From assembly GCA_944381615.1 (NCBI GenBank), contig CALWLT010000039.1:1-34277 (forward strand): a DNA stretch of 34,277 bases, in the 5' to 3' direction. Below, in pieces: positions 23,221-32,266 of the stretch. Numbering within the stretch: the first letter of the stretch is position 1; every line of letters starts with the position of its first letter. This DNA comes from an uncultured Lachnospiraceae bacterium. Its GTDB lineage: Bacteria > Bacillota > Clostridia > Lachnospirales > Lachnospiraceae. Position numbers and translations under genes: made by a program. The notes beneath the pieces were generated by a model. It was not told the origin of the DNA. It was given only the letters and a program-made list of their open reading frames with translations, and made no database searches.

Positions 23221-23313
23221 CTGCTGCGGAAAAGTTTCTCTTCTCTGCTGCGGAAAGGCTTTTTTCTTTACTGCGGAAAGGCTTTTCTCCCTTACATGGA
23301 AAGGCTTTTCAGC
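23221..23313. repeat. Tandem array of 24-26-bp units at the 3' end of the membrane-protein gene
   Basis: Core TGCGGAAAGGCTTTTCTC occurs in units starting at 23221, 23245 and 23271, with a fourth partial copy (ATGGAAAGGCTTTTCAGC) at 23296 that encodes the last residues (KSLSM) of the gene ending at 23292. The array therefore looks like copies of a gene end, or a gene end that has grown into an array. Confidence 0.85.
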
Positions 23314-23870
23314 GTTCTTACCCCGTATTCGACGGTCCCGTCGTCCTCGTACTCGGAGGCCGGCTTCAGACTCTTTAAGCGCTTGTCGAAGGCGCTCAGG
23401 GAGGTGGTCAGCTTCAGGTTCGGATCCAGCTTCTGGGCCCTCAGAAGGTCGTTGAGCGCCCGTTCCGCCCGCGGGACATTGATCTTCGGATTGACGCAGT
23501 AGACGTAGATTCCCGTGGGATGCACGGCGGCGGCGTCGGCCGGAACCACGTCGTCCTTCGTCGTCAGCACCAGATCGTAAAGCATCTCGCATTTTTCCTC
23601 GTAGACGGCGTGATCCCGGTAGAAGGATTCCGGCGGCGTCTTAAAACGGGCGATGGCCACCAGCGGCGAGGCCAGGTTGGCGGTTGGCAGGACCGTCACG
23701 ATCGCCATGACCGTCAGGATGTTTTTCACGGACTGGCTGTCCGTCAGAAAACGCGCGCCCAGCTGGGCCAGGATGAAAAGCGCCAGCAGCGCAATCAGGA
23801 AAAGCTGGCGCCTCTTAAAATAATTCCGGTATCCGTATTCCCCTTTTTTGATTCGTTTCACGATACTCAA
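23292..23870 (-). CDS. Hypothetical membrane protein, 192 residues
   Basis: I do not recognise a named family. A short basic N-terminus (VKRIKKGEYGYRNYFKRRQ) precedes two membrane segments (about 23-42, LFLIALLALFILAQLGARFL, and about 53-75), then a soluble domain of roughly 115 residues with conserved-looking VYCVNPKINVPRAERALNDL. TTG at 23870 is chosen as start: AAAGGAGG lies just upstream and the TTGA overlaps the SDR stop by 4 nt. GTG at 23861 is the alternative. It is cotranscribed with the SDR and rluA-like genes. Confidence 0.75.
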   Translation of the reverse strand: MSIVKRIKKGEYGYRNYFKRRQLFLIALLALFILAQLGARFLTDSQSVKNILTVMAIVTVLPTANLASPLVAIARFKTPPESFYRDHAVYEEKCEMLYDLVLTTKDDVVPADAAAVHPTGIYVYCVNPKINVPRAERALNDLLRAQKLDPNLKLTTSLSAFDKRLKSLKPASEYEDDGTVEYGVRTLKSLSM

Positions 23871-24676
23871 GTCTCCTCCTTTGTCGTTGGGCCCGGCTCC
23901 CTGACGAAGCCGTCCGGCGATAGAGCTGCCATGGCGCGAAGCAGCAGGCCGTGCGGGACAAGCCGGCAAAGAAGCCGGAAAGCCTTCATGAGCGGCCCGT
24001 AAACGGAGAGCGTCCGGCCCGCCATGCTGTCAAAAATGGCCCGTTTTACCACCTTTTTCGGATTCGCCATGGTCAGCCGCTTGTAAAGCGGGATCTTCCC
24101 TCCCGTCTCCGCGATGGAGAAAAATTCCGTCCGGACCGGGCCGGGGCAGACGGCGGTTACCGTAATCTTTCTTGCGCGAAGCTCCGCGCCGAGCGCGCGG
24201 CTGTAGCTTAACACGAACGATTTGGTCGCCGCATAGACGGCAAAGCCCGGCTGCGGCAGAAAAGCGGCCGCCGAGGCAAACTGCAGGATGCGGCTGTTGG
24301 GGCTCATATAGGGAAGCACCGCCGAGGTCACGGCGCAGAGCGCCCCGCAGTTGAGCGCGACCATATCTTCCGCCTCGCGGGGATCCTGACGCTCCACGCG
24401 GCCGATCTTTCCGAAACCGGCGGCATTGATGAGGATTTTTACATCCGGCTTTTCTGTTTCCAGCGCGGTAAGAAGCGCGCTCCGTTCCCCGGGATCGGTC
24501 AGATCCAGGCTGAATATGCGGCACGGGACGGGAAGGCTTTCGGCGAGCGCTTCCAGCCGCTCCCGCCTCCTCGCGACAAGCCAGATCTCGCGCAGGCCCG
24601 CGAAACGGTCCGCCAGCTGGATGGCCGCCTCGCGTCCCATGCCGGACGAGGCGCCGGTAACAATGGCAATCTTCAT
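23867..24676 (-). CDS. Short-chain dehydrogenase/reductase
   Basis: NAD(P)-dependent oxidoreductase with a Rossmann fold. TGASSGMGREAA is the cofactor loop, NAAGFGKIGR the stabilising motif, and YAATKSF holds the YxxxK active pair with the upstream serine in QFASAAAFLPQPG. The 269-residue length and the C-terminal hydrophobic part (about 225-250) resemble the DltE/YqjQ-like SDR group, whose substrates are unknown. The ATG at 24676 follows GGGGAA; the frame continues upstream but that part is antisense-like and not conserved. The stop overlaps the next gene's TTG. Confidence 0.9.
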   Translation of the reverse strand: MKIAIVTGASSGMGREAAIQLADRFAGLREIWLVARRRERLEALAESLPVPCRIFSLDLTDPGERSALLTALETEKPDVKILINAAGFGKIGRVERQDPREAEDMVALNCGALCAVTSAVLPYMSPNSRILQFASAAAFLPQPGFAVYAATKSFVLSYSRALGAELRARKITVTAVCPGPVRTEFFSIAETGGKIPLYKRLTMANPKKVVKRAIFDSMAGRTLSVYGPLMKAFRLLCRLVPHGLLLRAMAALSPDGFVREPGPTTKEET

Positions 24677-24701
24677 ATGGATTCCCCGCTTTCCTGTGAT
24701 G

Positions 24702-26678
24702 TTATGATGAGTGTGACGAACTTCCCGCCTTTTTATGCACGTTGCGGATGGTGCGCTTCCTGGCGCCGGTTTTTCCCGGCGTGTTTCCCTTGGCGGCTTT
24801 CCCCGCGTTTGCTCCGGCGGCTTTTTTGGCTCCGGCCGGCGGGAAGCTTCCCGCCTTTCCTCTTTTGCCGGGGGCAATTTGGGGCCGGGGCCGGATCAGG
24901 CAGCGGCGGTCAAAGCCGATGAGGTCCGTGCGCCCCGCCCGTTTCAGCGCCTCCAGCACCAGCCCGTAATTGTTCGGGTTGCGGTACTGGATCAGCGCCC
25001 GCTGCATGGCCTTCTCGTGTGGGCTGACCGGCACGTAGACCGGCTCCATGGTGAGCGGATCGAGCCCCGTATAATACATGCAGGTCGAGAGCGTCGATGG
25101 CGTGGGATAGAAATCCTGCACCTGTTCCGGCATGTAGCCCAGATCACGCAGATATTCGGCCAGCGCGATCGCCTCGTTTAACGTGGATCCCGGATGCGAG
25201 GACATCAGGTACGGCACCAGGTACTGCTTCAGCCCCAGCGAGGCGTTCATCTGCTCATATTCTTTTACAAACTGCCGGTAGACGCCGGCCGCGGGCTTGC
25301 CCATGCGCGCCAGCACCGGATCGGCGATGTGCTCCGGCGCGACCTTGAGCTGTCCGCTCACGTGATACTGGCACAGCTCCCGCAAAAATGCCCGGCTGTG
25401 CTCCGCCAGCAGGTAATCGAAGCGGATCCCGGAGCGGATAAATACCTTTTTGACGCCGGGAAGGGCGCGCAGTTTCTGAAGCAGCGCGATGTAATCGCTG
25501 TGGTCGGCGTTCAGGTTCCGGCAGGGGACGGGAAACAGGCACTGCCGGTCCGGGCAGGCCCCGTGCGCCGCCTGTTTTTCGCAGGCCGGATGGCGGAAAT
25601 TGGCCGTCGGGCCGCCCACGTCGTGAATGTAGCCCTTAAACTCCGGATCCTTTGTCAGAAGGCGCGCTTCCTGCAGGATGGATTCGTGGCTTCTCGTCTG
25701 CACGATGCGCCCCTGATGGAACGTCAGGGCGCAGAAGCTGCAGCCGCCGAAACAGCCGCGGTTGCTGATCAGGCTGAATTTGACCTCGCGGATGGCCGGG
25801 ACGCCGCCCGCCGCCTCGTAGGAGGGATGGTACGTGCGCATGTAGGGAAGCGCGTAGACATCGTCCATCTCCTGCCGGGAAAGCGGCTCCGAGGCCGGAT
25901 TCTGCACGACAAAGAGCTGATCGCCGTAGGGTTCGACGAGACGGCGGCCCAGAAACGGATCCGTATTCTGGTACTGCGTATAAAAACTTTTTGCGTAGGT
26001 CCGCCGGTCGGCCAGAAGCTCCTGATAGGAGGGAAGGCGGATCTCATCGTACACAGAAGCAAGATCCGGCGCCCGGTAAACCGTCCCCCGCACAAACGTC
26101 AGATCGCGCACGTCGATCCCGCTGTCCAGCGCGTCGGCGATCTCCACGATCGAGCGCTCTCCCATCCCGTAGGAAATGAGATCCGCCTGGGCGTCCAGCA
26201 GGATCGAGCGCTTCAGACGGTTCGACCAGTAGTCATAATGCGCCAGACGGCGCAGGCTGGCCTCGATCCCGCCGAGGATGACCGGTTTTTTGGACCAGGA
26301 GCGGATGAGATTCCCGTACACGACGGCCGCATAGTCCGGCCGCTTTCCCATCACGCCGCCCGGCGTGTAGGAATCCTTGGCGCGCCGCTTTCCCGACACG
26401 GCGTAATGGTTGACCATGGAATCCATGTTGCCGGCGCTGACCAGCCAGCCCAGGCGCGGCTCGCCGAGACGGCGGATGCTCTGTGGATCCTTCCAGTCCG
26501 GCTGGGACAGGATTCCCACGCGGTAACCGCGGGACTCCAGTACGCGGCTGATGATCGCATGGCCGAAGGAGGGATGATCGACGTAGGCGTCGCCGATCAC
26601 ATAGACAAAATCACATTCCTTCCAGCCGCGCTTTTCCATATCCTCCCGGCATATGGGAAGAAAATCATGCACCGTCAT
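24702..26678 (-). CDS. YgiQ-family radical SAM protein
   Basis: A 658-residue radical SAM protein of unknown reaction. The cluster motif RGCFGGCSFC is at C309, C313 and C316. The N-terminal UPF0313 blocks YVIGDAYVDHPSFGHAII and KPVILGGIEASLRRLAHYDY, and the C-terminal DFYPTPSTLSTCMYYTG, are highly conserved. The last 60 residues are Ala/Lys/Gly-rich and basic (KKAAGANAGKAAKGN), a tail that would bind nucleic acid, which is unusual in length. The ATG is preceded by AAAGGA. The gene starts within the last 14 nt of the HAD gene. Confidence 0.94.
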   Translation of the reverse strand: MTVHDFLPICREDMEKRGWKECDFVYVIGDAYVDHPSFGHAIISRVLESRGYRVGILSQPDWKDPQSIRRLGEPRLGWLVSAGNMDSMVNHYAVSGKRRAKDSYTPGGVMGKRPDYAAVVYGNLIRSWSKKPVILGGIEASLRRLAHYDYWSNRLKRSILLDAQADLISYGMGERSIVEIADALDSGIDVRDLTFVRGTVYRAPDLASVYDEIRLPSYQELLADRRTYAKSFYTQYQNTDPFLGRRLVEPYGDQLFVVQNPASEPLSRQEMDDVYALPYMRTYHPSYEAAGGVPAIREVKFSLISNRGCFGGCSFCALTFHQGRIVQTRSHESILQEARLLTKDPEFKGYIHDVGGPTANFRHPACEKQAAHGACPDRQCLFPVPCRNLNADHSDYIALLQKLRALPGVKKVFIRSGIRFDYLLAEHSRAFLRELCQYHVSGQLKVAPEHIADPVLARMGKPAAGVYRQFVKEYEQMNASLGLKQYLVPYLMSSHPGSTLNEAIALAEYLRDLGYMPEQVQDFYPTPSTLSTCMYYTGLDPLTMEPVYVPVSPHEKAMQRALIQYRNPNNYGLVLEALKRAGRTDLIGFDRRCLIRPRPQIAPGKRGKAGSFPPAGAKKAAGANAGKAAKGNTPGKTGARKRTIRNVHKKAGSSSHSS

Positions 26679-27432
26679 GCGTCCCGTCCTTTCCTGCCGC
26701 CTGCGCTTTTTTCACGCCGCCCTCCGCTTCCGGCTTTTTTTTCACATACGCCGTTTCGGAGAGCAGCTCGCCGAAATCCCGGATGCAGTAATCGGCCAGA
26801 CGCCGTTTCTCCGCCTCCATGGGACGGGAAAATTCGTCCTCCACGGCGCAGACCCGCATCCCGGCCCGCTTGCCGGCCAGGATGCCGGCCGGCACGTCCT
26901 CAAAGACGAGGCAGGACGCCGGCGGCACGTCCAGCTCTCTCGCCACCTTGAGATAGATATCCGGCGCCGGTTTGCCGGCGGCCACCTCGCAGGCCGTGGA
27001 CACCGTGTCGAAGCAGCCGGCGACGCCGAGGGAGTCGAGGACGGCCGTTACCATGTCGCGGCCGTTGCTGGTCGCAATCCCGGTGCGGATCCCGGCCTCT
27101 CTGAGCATGGCAAGAAACGCCCCGGCGCCGGGCTTTAACGGCACCTGAAACCGGTATTTGTCGATCGACATCTGAATCCAGGCCGCCTTGATCTCGTCCA
27201 ATGTGAGGGGGAGATCAAAGCGCTCTTTAAAATATACCGCCGTCTCGGAAAAACTCATCCCCTCGATGGCCTTCTGCAGATCGTCCGGGCAGCTGTAGCC
27301 GTAGCGGCCCAGAAATTCAATATCAATAGCCTTCCACATCCACATGGAATCCACCAGCGTTCCGTCCAGATCGAAAATAACGGCCCGGATCCCGTCCAGC
27401 ATGGAAAAAAGCTCGGTTCTTTCCTGATTCAT
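26665..27432 (-). CDS. HAD-family phosphatase (beta-phosphoglucomutase-like)
   Basis: Haloacid dehalogenase superfamily hydrolase. Motif I DLDGTLVDS (nucleophile first Asp), motif II TSNGR, motif III lysine GKPAPDIY and motif IV FEDVPAGI are all in order, with an alpha-helical cap after motif I (subclass IA, as in beta-phosphoglucomutase and many sugar phosphatases). The substrate cannot be told. The last 25 residues are Lys/Ala/Gly-rich and partly in the ygiQ overlap. AAAGGAG precedes the ATG, which shares four bases (ATGA) with the RsuA-like stop. Confidence 0.92.
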   Translation of the reverse strand: MNQERTELFSMLDGIRAVIFDLDGTLVDSMWMWKAIDIEFLGRYGYSCPDDLQKAIEGMSFSETAVYFKERFDLPLTLDEIKAAWIQMSIDKYRFQVPLKPGAGAFLAMLREAGIRTGIATSNGRDMVTAVLDSLGVAGCFDTVSTACEVAAGKPAPDIYLKVARELDVPPASCLVFEDVPAGILAGKRAGMRVCAVEDEFSRPMEAEKRRLADYCIRDFGELLSETAYVKKKPEAEGGVKKAQAAGKDGTHDGA

Positions 27433-28169
27433 TTTGTATGCTCCTTTAACAGCCGGATCTCTTCCTCCGTAAGCGGCCGGTACTCTCCGGGGCCAAGCGT
27501 CTCATCCAACGTAAGCGGTCCCATGGACAGGCGCTTCAGATAGACGACGCGGCCTCCCCCGGCCTCAAACATGCGCTTAATCTGATGAAATTTCCCTTCC
27601 CGGACCGTGACAAGCGCCTCGCAGATCGGCTCTTTCTCCTGCGCGCTGCGGCGCAGGATCTGAAGCGAGGCGGGAAGGAGCCGCGTCCCGTCCGGCAGCG
27701 ACATCCCCTCTTCAAAGCGCCGGCCGATCCCCTCGTGCATGGTCCCCGCCACGCGCGCAAAATAAACCTTGTCGACATGCCGGCGGGGCGAAAGCAGAGC
27801 GTGCGCCAGCGCGCCGTCGTTCGTCAGAAGTAAAAGCCCCTCCGTATCGATATCCAGGCGTCCGACCGGAAACAGATCCTTTCGCAGCGCGCCGCCGATG
27901 AGCTGCGTGACCGTAACGGCGTGCGCGTCCGACGTGGCGGAGACGACGCCCTGCGGCTTATTCAGCATAAAATATTCCCACCTGGCCCAGGCAATCTCGC
28001 TTCCGTCGAGCGACACGCGGGTAACTCCCGGCCGGATCTTTTTCTTCGCCTCGCGGCAGACGGTTCCGTCTACCAGCACGCGCCCCTGCCGGATCAGAGC
28101 GCCGGTCTGGCTTCGCGTTCCCTGTTTCATCTCGGCCAGATAGCGATCCAGCCGCATCTCCTCTGCCAT
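27429..28169 (-). CDS. RsuA/RluB-family rRNA pseudouridine synthase
   Basis: Isomerises a single uridine in rRNA. The N-terminal S4 domain (RLDRYLAEMKQGTRSQTGAL) is followed by the catalytic domain with GRLDIDTEGLLLLTNDG, which holds the active Asp, and EGKFHQIKRMFEAGGG. The 246-residue length is typical for RsuA-type enzymes, which act on 16S rRNA; RluB and RluF are possible. The ATG at 28169 follows GGAGGT and overlaps the RsmF-like stop by one base (TGATG). Confidence 0.93.
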   Translation of the reverse strand: MAEEMRLDRYLAEMKQGTRSQTGALIRQGRVLVDGTVCREAKKKIRPGVTRVSLDGSEIAWARWEYFMLNKPQGVVSATSDAHAVTVTQLIGGALRKDLFPVGRLDIDTEGLLLLTNDGALAHALLSPRRHVDKVYFARVAGTMHEGIGRRFEEGMSLPDGTRLLPASLQILRRSAQEKEPICEALVTVREGKFHQIKRMFEAGGGRVVYLKRLSMGPLTLDETLGPGEYRPLTEEEIRLLKEHTK

Positions 28170-29554
28170 CACTGCCACCTCCATCCGGGGAAATACCCGT
28201 TTTTCAGAAAGTTTCCCCGCTTTTTGGCCCAGCCGAGCGAAAATCCGTCCACCCCGACGAGGATACGGCCGTCCGGCAGCGCCGCTTCCTCCTTCTGCGT
28301 CAGGGAAAGCGACTCCCCTTTTAAATAGCGGACGGCGCGTTCCTCCTGCGAAGAGAGGTTCAGCGAATGCGCCCATTCGTCCGGGCGAAGCGACATGGCA
28401 AGCGCCTGGGACGGCTCAAAACGGCCGTTCTTTTCCGTTCCCAGAAACAGGCCCGTCCGCAGGCAGCGAAGGCCTTTCATCCTCTCCGGGGACGGGAGGC
28501 CGTACGGAAGGTAAAACAGCTGATCCCGGATGCGAAAGAAGCGATCGCTTTCCCAGGCGCGAAGACTTTCCGACAAAAAGTCCCGCGCTTCTTTTGCCGC
28601 TCTGTCCGCGGCTGGAGAGAACGCATCTCTCGTGTCCGGCTTGTTTTCCCCGTCTCCCCGTTTCTTTAACAGGGCGGCGAAATGGCCTTCGCCCCGCAGC
28701 AGATGGGGAAACAGGCGGACGCAGCCGGGCAGCGAAGCGCTTTTTGCAAAGCCGGGCCTGAGCGGGAGCGGCGTCAGAGACAATTCCGGAAACGTCTCCA
28801 GAAGCCAGCGGATCACGCCCTCATTTTCCCGCTCGTCAAAAGTACAGGTAGAATAAAGCAGCAGGCCGCCGGGAGCAAGCATCCTCACCGCCCCGGCCGC
28901 GATCTGCTTCTGCAGAGGGACGTATTCTTCCGGTCCCCGCGCAAGATAGCTCTTTCGCATCGCCGGATCCCGGCGGAACATCCCCTCGCCGGAGCAGGGG
29001 GCGTCTACCAGAATGCGGTTGAAAAATTCCGGAAATACCTCTGCAAGGCGCTCCGGCGGCTCGCTTGTCACGAAGCTGTTTGCCGCGCCGTGAAGCTCCA
29101 GGTTTTTTAAGAGCGCGCGGGCGCGGGAGCTGCTGATGTCGTTGGAGCAGAGAAAGCCGCTGCCGTTCAGACGGGCGGCCAGCTCGGTGCTCTTGCCGCC
29201 CGGCGCCGCGCACAGATCGAGGACGCGATCCCCGGGCGATACCGGCAGAAGCGCCGCCGGGGCCATGGCGCTCGGCTCCTGAAGATAATAAAGGCCGGCG
29301 AAGTACCAGGGATGCCTTGCCGGGCGCAGCGTCTCTTCGTAATAAAACCCGTTTTCGGTCCAGGGGACGGGCGCAAGCTCCCAGCCGGCCCCGCCGGCCA
29401 AAGTAAGAAACGCCTGCGGGCTTAACCGGGCCGTGTTGACCCTGAGCGCGGCGCACGGCGGCTCGTCAAAGCTTTTCAGATAATCGTCAAACGACGCGCC
29501 CAGAAGCGCTTTCATCTTTTCGGGAAACCCCGGCGGCAATTCTCGGATCTCCAA
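28169..29554 (-). CDS. RsmF-like 16S rRNA m5C methyltransferase
   Basis: NOL1/NOP2/Sun-family enzyme that methylates C5 of cytidine in rRNA. SAM binding: LDLCAAPGGKSTELA; catalytic cysteines in DAPCSGEGMF and STCTFDERENE. A C-terminal region of about 150 residues corresponds to the PUA-like domain of RsmF. TTG at 29554 is preferred: GGAGGAAGACAG lies directly upstream and family members begin close to LPPGFPEKMKALLG. The ATG seven codons further up (29575) lacks a good ribosome site. First gene of the nine-gene block that ends with pepT. Confidence 0.9.
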   Translation of the reverse strand: MEIRELPPGFPEKMKALLGASFDDYLKSFDEPPCAALRVNTARLSPQAFLTLAGGAGWELAPVPWTENGFYYEETLRPARHPWYFAGLYYLQEPSAMAPAALLPVSPGDRVLDLCAAPGGKSTELAARLNGSGFLCSNDISSSRARALLKNLELHGAANSFVTSEPPERLAEVFPEFFNRILVDAPCSGEGMFRRDPAMRKSYLARGPEEYVPLQKQIAAGAVRMLAPGGLLLYSTCTFDERENEGVIRWLLETFPELSLTPLPLRPGFAKSASLPGCVRLFPHLLRGEGHFAALLKKRGDGENKPDTRDAFSPAADRAAKEARDFLSESLRAWESDRFFRIRDQLFYLPYGLPSPERMKGLRCLRTGLFLGTEKNGRFEPSQALAMSLRPDEWAHSLNLSSQEERAVRYLKGESLSLTQKEEAALPDGRILVGVDGFSLGWAKKRGNFLKNGYFPGWRWQ

Positions 29555-29589
29555 CTGTCTTCCTCCGTTTTTCATTTCGTCCCGCCCGC

Positions 29590-29617
29590 ATACGGGCGCG
29601 GGGAACGGGCATATACT
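29590..29617 (+). promoter_or_regulatory. Possible sigma-E promoter of the ylbJ-like gene
   Basis: ATA (29590-29592), 17 bp, then CATATACT (29610-29617), one base from the mother-cell sigma-E -10 (CATACAnT). In Bacillus ylbJ is in the sigma-E regulon. A CGCCCG-CATA-CGGGCG hairpin overlaps the -35 part. Confidence 0.45.
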
Positions 29618-29644
29618 GTATTAATTTCCGGGACGGGGGCTTTC

Positions 29645-30592
29645 ATGAAACGCTTTCTTCGCCCGCTGGGGCCCGTCTTTGCGCTTGTCCTCCTGCTTGC
29701 GCGCCCCGATCTGTCCTTTCAGGGAGCTCTCGACGGCCTGCTTTTGTGGTACCGCGTCGTCCTGCCGACGCTGCTTCCCTTTCTGCTCTGCTCCAGCCTG
29801 CTCATCTCCTGGGGCGGCGTCCCGTATCTTCTCGCGCCGCTTCGCCCGCTTACCTCCCGTCTGGGACTCAGCGCAGACGGCGCGTACGCCCTGCTGGCCG
29901 GTCTTTTATGCGGCTATCCCATGGGCGCGCGCACGACGGCGGATCTGATGCGCCGCGGGGCAATCTCCGGACGGGAAGGCCGGTTTCTGCTCGCGGCCTG
30001 CGCCTGTCCCAGCCCCATGTTTCTGACCGGCTATATCCGGCCCCGCCTGGATCCGTCCGTCTCCTTTTCCCTCTTTCTGACCGCGATCTACCTGCCGCTG
30101 ATCCTGATCGGCCTGATCCTCCGGCCTGCCGGACGCCGCTTTGCGGATCCGGAATCCGCCGGGGCGGGGCCGCTTTCTTTCCAGACAGATGGCGAAACGC
30201 CCCCGTTTGACCTTGTCCTGATGGACTGCCTGGAACTCATGGCGCGCATCGGCGGCTATCTCATGCTCTATTCGGTTCTCGCCGCCTATGCCGCCGGACT
30301 CCTGCCCGAACTGCTTCGCGGCCCCGTCTGCGGCCTGTTTGAGATGACGACCGGCATTCGTCAGATCGCAGAGACGTGGGACGGCGCCCCGCAGGCAGCG
30401 CTCATCGCCGCCTGCGCCGCCTTCGGCGGCTTATCCGGCGTCTCCCAGACCAATGCGGTTATAAAAAATGCCGGACTCTCCATCCGGCATTATGTATTCT
30501 GGAAACTGATTCACGCGGGGCTAGCCCTGCTGATCCTTATTCTGCCGTCCTGCTGTCCGGGTCCGGCTGTTCCTCCTGTTCCGGCCCTGTGA
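29645..30592 (+). CDS. ylbJ: YlbJ-like sporulation integral membrane protein
   Basis: A 315-residue protein with about eight membrane helices. The nucleoside-recognition (Gate) type motifs are present: VLPTLLPFLLCSSLLI, LLCGYPMGARTTADLMRRG, CACPSPMFLTGYI and FGGLSGVSQTNAVI. In Bacillus YlbJ is needed for spore cortex formation; its gene lies next to coaD and rsmD, as here. It is shorter than Bacillus YlbJ (about 400). The ATG has a GGGGG site upstream, and a possible sigma-E promoter supports sporulation control. The last 56 bases overlap the convergent coiled-coil gene. Confidence 0.88.
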   Translation: MKRFLRPLGPVFALVLLLARPDLSFQGALDGLLLWYRVVLPTLLPFLLCSSLLISWGGVPYLLAPLRPLTSRLGLSADGAYALLAGLLCGYPMGARTTADLMRRGAISGREGRFLLAACACPSPMFLTGYIRPRLDPSVSFSLFLTAIYLPLILIGLILRPAGRRFADPESAGAGPLSFQTDGETPPFDLVLMDCLELMARIGGYLMLYSVLAAYAAGLLPELLRGPVCGLFEMTTGIRQIAETWDGAPQAALIAACAAFGGLSGVSQTNAVIKNAGLSIRHYVFWKLIHAGLALLILILPSCCPGPAVPPVPAL

Positions 30593-31130
30593 CAACGCTC
30601 CCGGCCAGCTCATTGCGGTTCGAGGAAACCACGTCATAGCTGGACTGCATGGAACTCATAAATGATTCAAAACGGTTCTGCGCATTGTCCATGGAGTGCT
30701 TGATGATCGTCTGCAGGCTGCGCAGCATGTCATCCGTGTACTGGACCGAGCTCTGACGGATGCCGTTGGCTTCCTCGACCGCGTTGTCCAGGATCTGCTG
30801 CGCCTGGGCGCTGGCCTGCTCGATGATGCTGTTGGCCTCCGCATAGGCCCGCTGCATGATCTCATGCTCGTTGACCAGCTCGTTGGTCTGCGCCGTGGCC
30901 TCCGCGACCATCGCGTCCGCCTGCGAGCGCGCCTCCTGGAGAATCGCGTCCTGGTTGCTGATGATCTTCTGATATTTTTTTATCTCATCCGGGATGCGCA
31001 GCCTGAGCTCTACTAACAGCTCTTCAATCTCTTCCTTATTGACAAGGATCTTGGAATTTGACAGCGGCTGAAACTTGCAGCTGTCGATGTAATCTTCGAT
31101 TTCCGTGATAATCTGTTCAATTCTGCTCAT
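30537..31130 (-). CDS. Coiled-coil protein, DivIVA/V-ATPase-H-like
   Basis: A 197-residue protein, almost wholly helical. Residues 1-55 form a conserved head (MSRIEQIITEIEDYIDSCKF, ILVNKEEIEELLVELR) and about 55-165 are a long coiled coil with Ala/Gln/Glu heptads (ANSIIEQASAQAQQILDNA). In Clostridia such proteins are often labelled ATPase or V-type ATPase subunit H, but no nucleotide-binding motif is present, so a structural role is more likely. It lies four bases after coaD. AAGGAG is upstream of the ATG. Confidence 0.85.
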   Translation of the reverse strand: MSRIEQIITEIEDYIDSCKFQPLSNSKILVNKEEIEELLVELRLRIPDEIKKYQKIISNQDAILQEARSQADAMVAEATAQTNELVNEHEIMQRAYAEANSIIEQASAQAQQILDNAVEEANGIRQSSVQYTDDMLRSLQTIIKHSMDNAQNRFESFMSSMQSSYDVVSSNRNELAGSVVTGPEQEEQPDPDSRTAE

Positions 31131-31134
31131 CGCT

Positions 31135-31641
31135 CTACTCCTTATCTATTTCTCCACTTCCCAGGCTCAGATACTTTTCACGGGTTTTTCTTGCCACCAT
31201 CGGATCGAGGAACGCGCTGGTATCGCCGCCGTACATCGCCACTTCTTTGGCTGTGCTGGAACTCAGATACGCATACTTGAGGTTCGTCGTCAGAAACAGG
31301 GTGTCGATCTCCGGGGCAATGACCCGGTTCATCTGCGCAAGCTGAAGCTCATATTCAAAATCGGTAATCGCCCGCAGCCCTCTCACAATAACCCGGGCCC
31401 CGTTCTGACGGACAAAGTCAATCAGAAGCCCGTTGAACGACTGGATCTCCACGTTGGGCAGATCGGCGGTTACATCCTCTAACATCTTAACACGTTCTTC
31501 GACAGAAAACAACGGAGATTTTGCGCGGTTGCGCAGGACTCCGACGATAACCCGGTCAAAGATCTCCGAGGAGCGGCGGATAATATCCTGGTGTCCCAGG
31601 GTAACCGGATCAAAGCTTCCCGGATAAATTGCTGTCTGCAT
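31135..31641 (-). CDS. coaD: Pantetheine-phosphate adenylyltransferase CoaD
   Basis: Penultimate step of coenzyme A synthesis: adenylation of 4'-phosphopantetheine. [12 protein letters not shown] (6-17) with the TxGH turn, [14 protein letters not shown], and [11 protein letters not shown] near the C-terminus are diagnostic. The 168-residue length is normal. ATG at 31641 follows GGAG by nine bases; a longer reading to TTG 31662 would absorb this site. It overlaps rsmD by 32 nt; rsmD-coaD is the usual order. Confidence 0.97.
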   Translation of the reverse strand: MQTAIYPGSFDPVTLGHQDIIRRSSEIFDRVIVGVLRNRAKSPLFSVEERVKMLEDVTADLPNVEIQSFNGLLIDFVRQNGARVIVRGLRAITDFEYELQLAQMNRVIAPEIDTLFLTTNLKYAYLSSSTAKEVAMYGGDTSAFLDPMVARKTREKYLSLGSGEIDKE

Positions 31642-32203
31642 CCTGATTTTCTCCTTTGACAATAAAAATATGTTTGTTCGTCTTGTACGTCTTCTCCTTC
31701 AGAAGCGCAAAGCCGAACCCGGAGAGATAGCCGCATTCCGTCTCTTTCGCCGTCTCCGCGATGATATGCGTATGCCCGTCTGCCAGGTTGGAGCGGGAAA
31801 GATATGAAAGGACCTCCTTTTCCAGATCCTGCCGGTACGGCGGATCCATAAAGATAAAATCAAAGACCTCCCGGCGCGTTTCCAGACGTCTGAGCGCCGC
31901 GAACACATCGCAGGAAAGGATCTGCGCCCGGTCTGCCAGGCGGGTCCGTTCGAGATTGTCCCGGATGCAGGCGACGGCCTGCGGGCTGCGCTCCACAAAA
32001 ACGGCCTCTCTGGCGCCCCGGCTCAGCGCCTCGATGCCGATGGCGCCGCTTCCGGCAAACAGATCCAGAAAGGTACAGCCGTACAGATCCTGCTGCAGCA
32101 TATTAAATAAAGTCTCTTTTATCCGATCGGTCGTGGGCCTAGTGTCCATTCCGTCGATGGTCTTTAAAAGCAGCCTTCTGGCGCTTCCCGCTATCACACG
32201 CAT
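31610..32203 (-). CDS. rsmD: 16S rRNA m2G966 methyltransferase RsmD
   Basis: Methylates N2 of a guanine in the small subunit r[18 protein letters not shown] at the start, [15 protein letters not shown], the SAM motif [19 protein letters not shown] and the catalytic MDPPY are present; 197 residues. GGAGAAAAA lies upstream of ATG 32203; the longer frame to 32377 runs through the upstream tandem repeat and is not conserved. First gene of the rsmD-coaD-coiled-coil operon. Confidence 0.95.
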   Translation of the reverse strand: MRVIAGSARRLLLKTIDGMDTRPTTDRIKETLFNMLQQDLYGCTFLDLFAGSGAIGIEALSRGAREAVFVERSPQAVACIRDNLERTRLADRAQILSCDVFAALRRLETRREVFDFIFMDPPYRQDLEKEVLSYLSRSNLADGHTHIIAETAKETECGYLSGFGFALLKEKTYKTNKHIFIVKGENQDADSNLSGKL

Positions 32204-32234
32204 AGGCTTTTTCTCCGCAATTTTTTCGTTTCTA

Positions 32235-32263
32235 ATTATAGTATGGAATGCGCGCAGATACAA
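32235..32263 (-). promoter_or_regulatory. Promoter of rsmD
   Basis: On the minus strand TTGTAT (32263-32258) and a perfect TATAAT (32240-32235) with a 17-bp spacer, 32 bases before the start codon. Confidence 0.6.
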
Positions 32264-32266
32264 GTA

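Noticed and set aside
25194..26951. Plus-strand open frame of 585 codons
   Set aside because: Antisense to ygiQ, which has all radical SAM motifs; no promoter or ribosome site.
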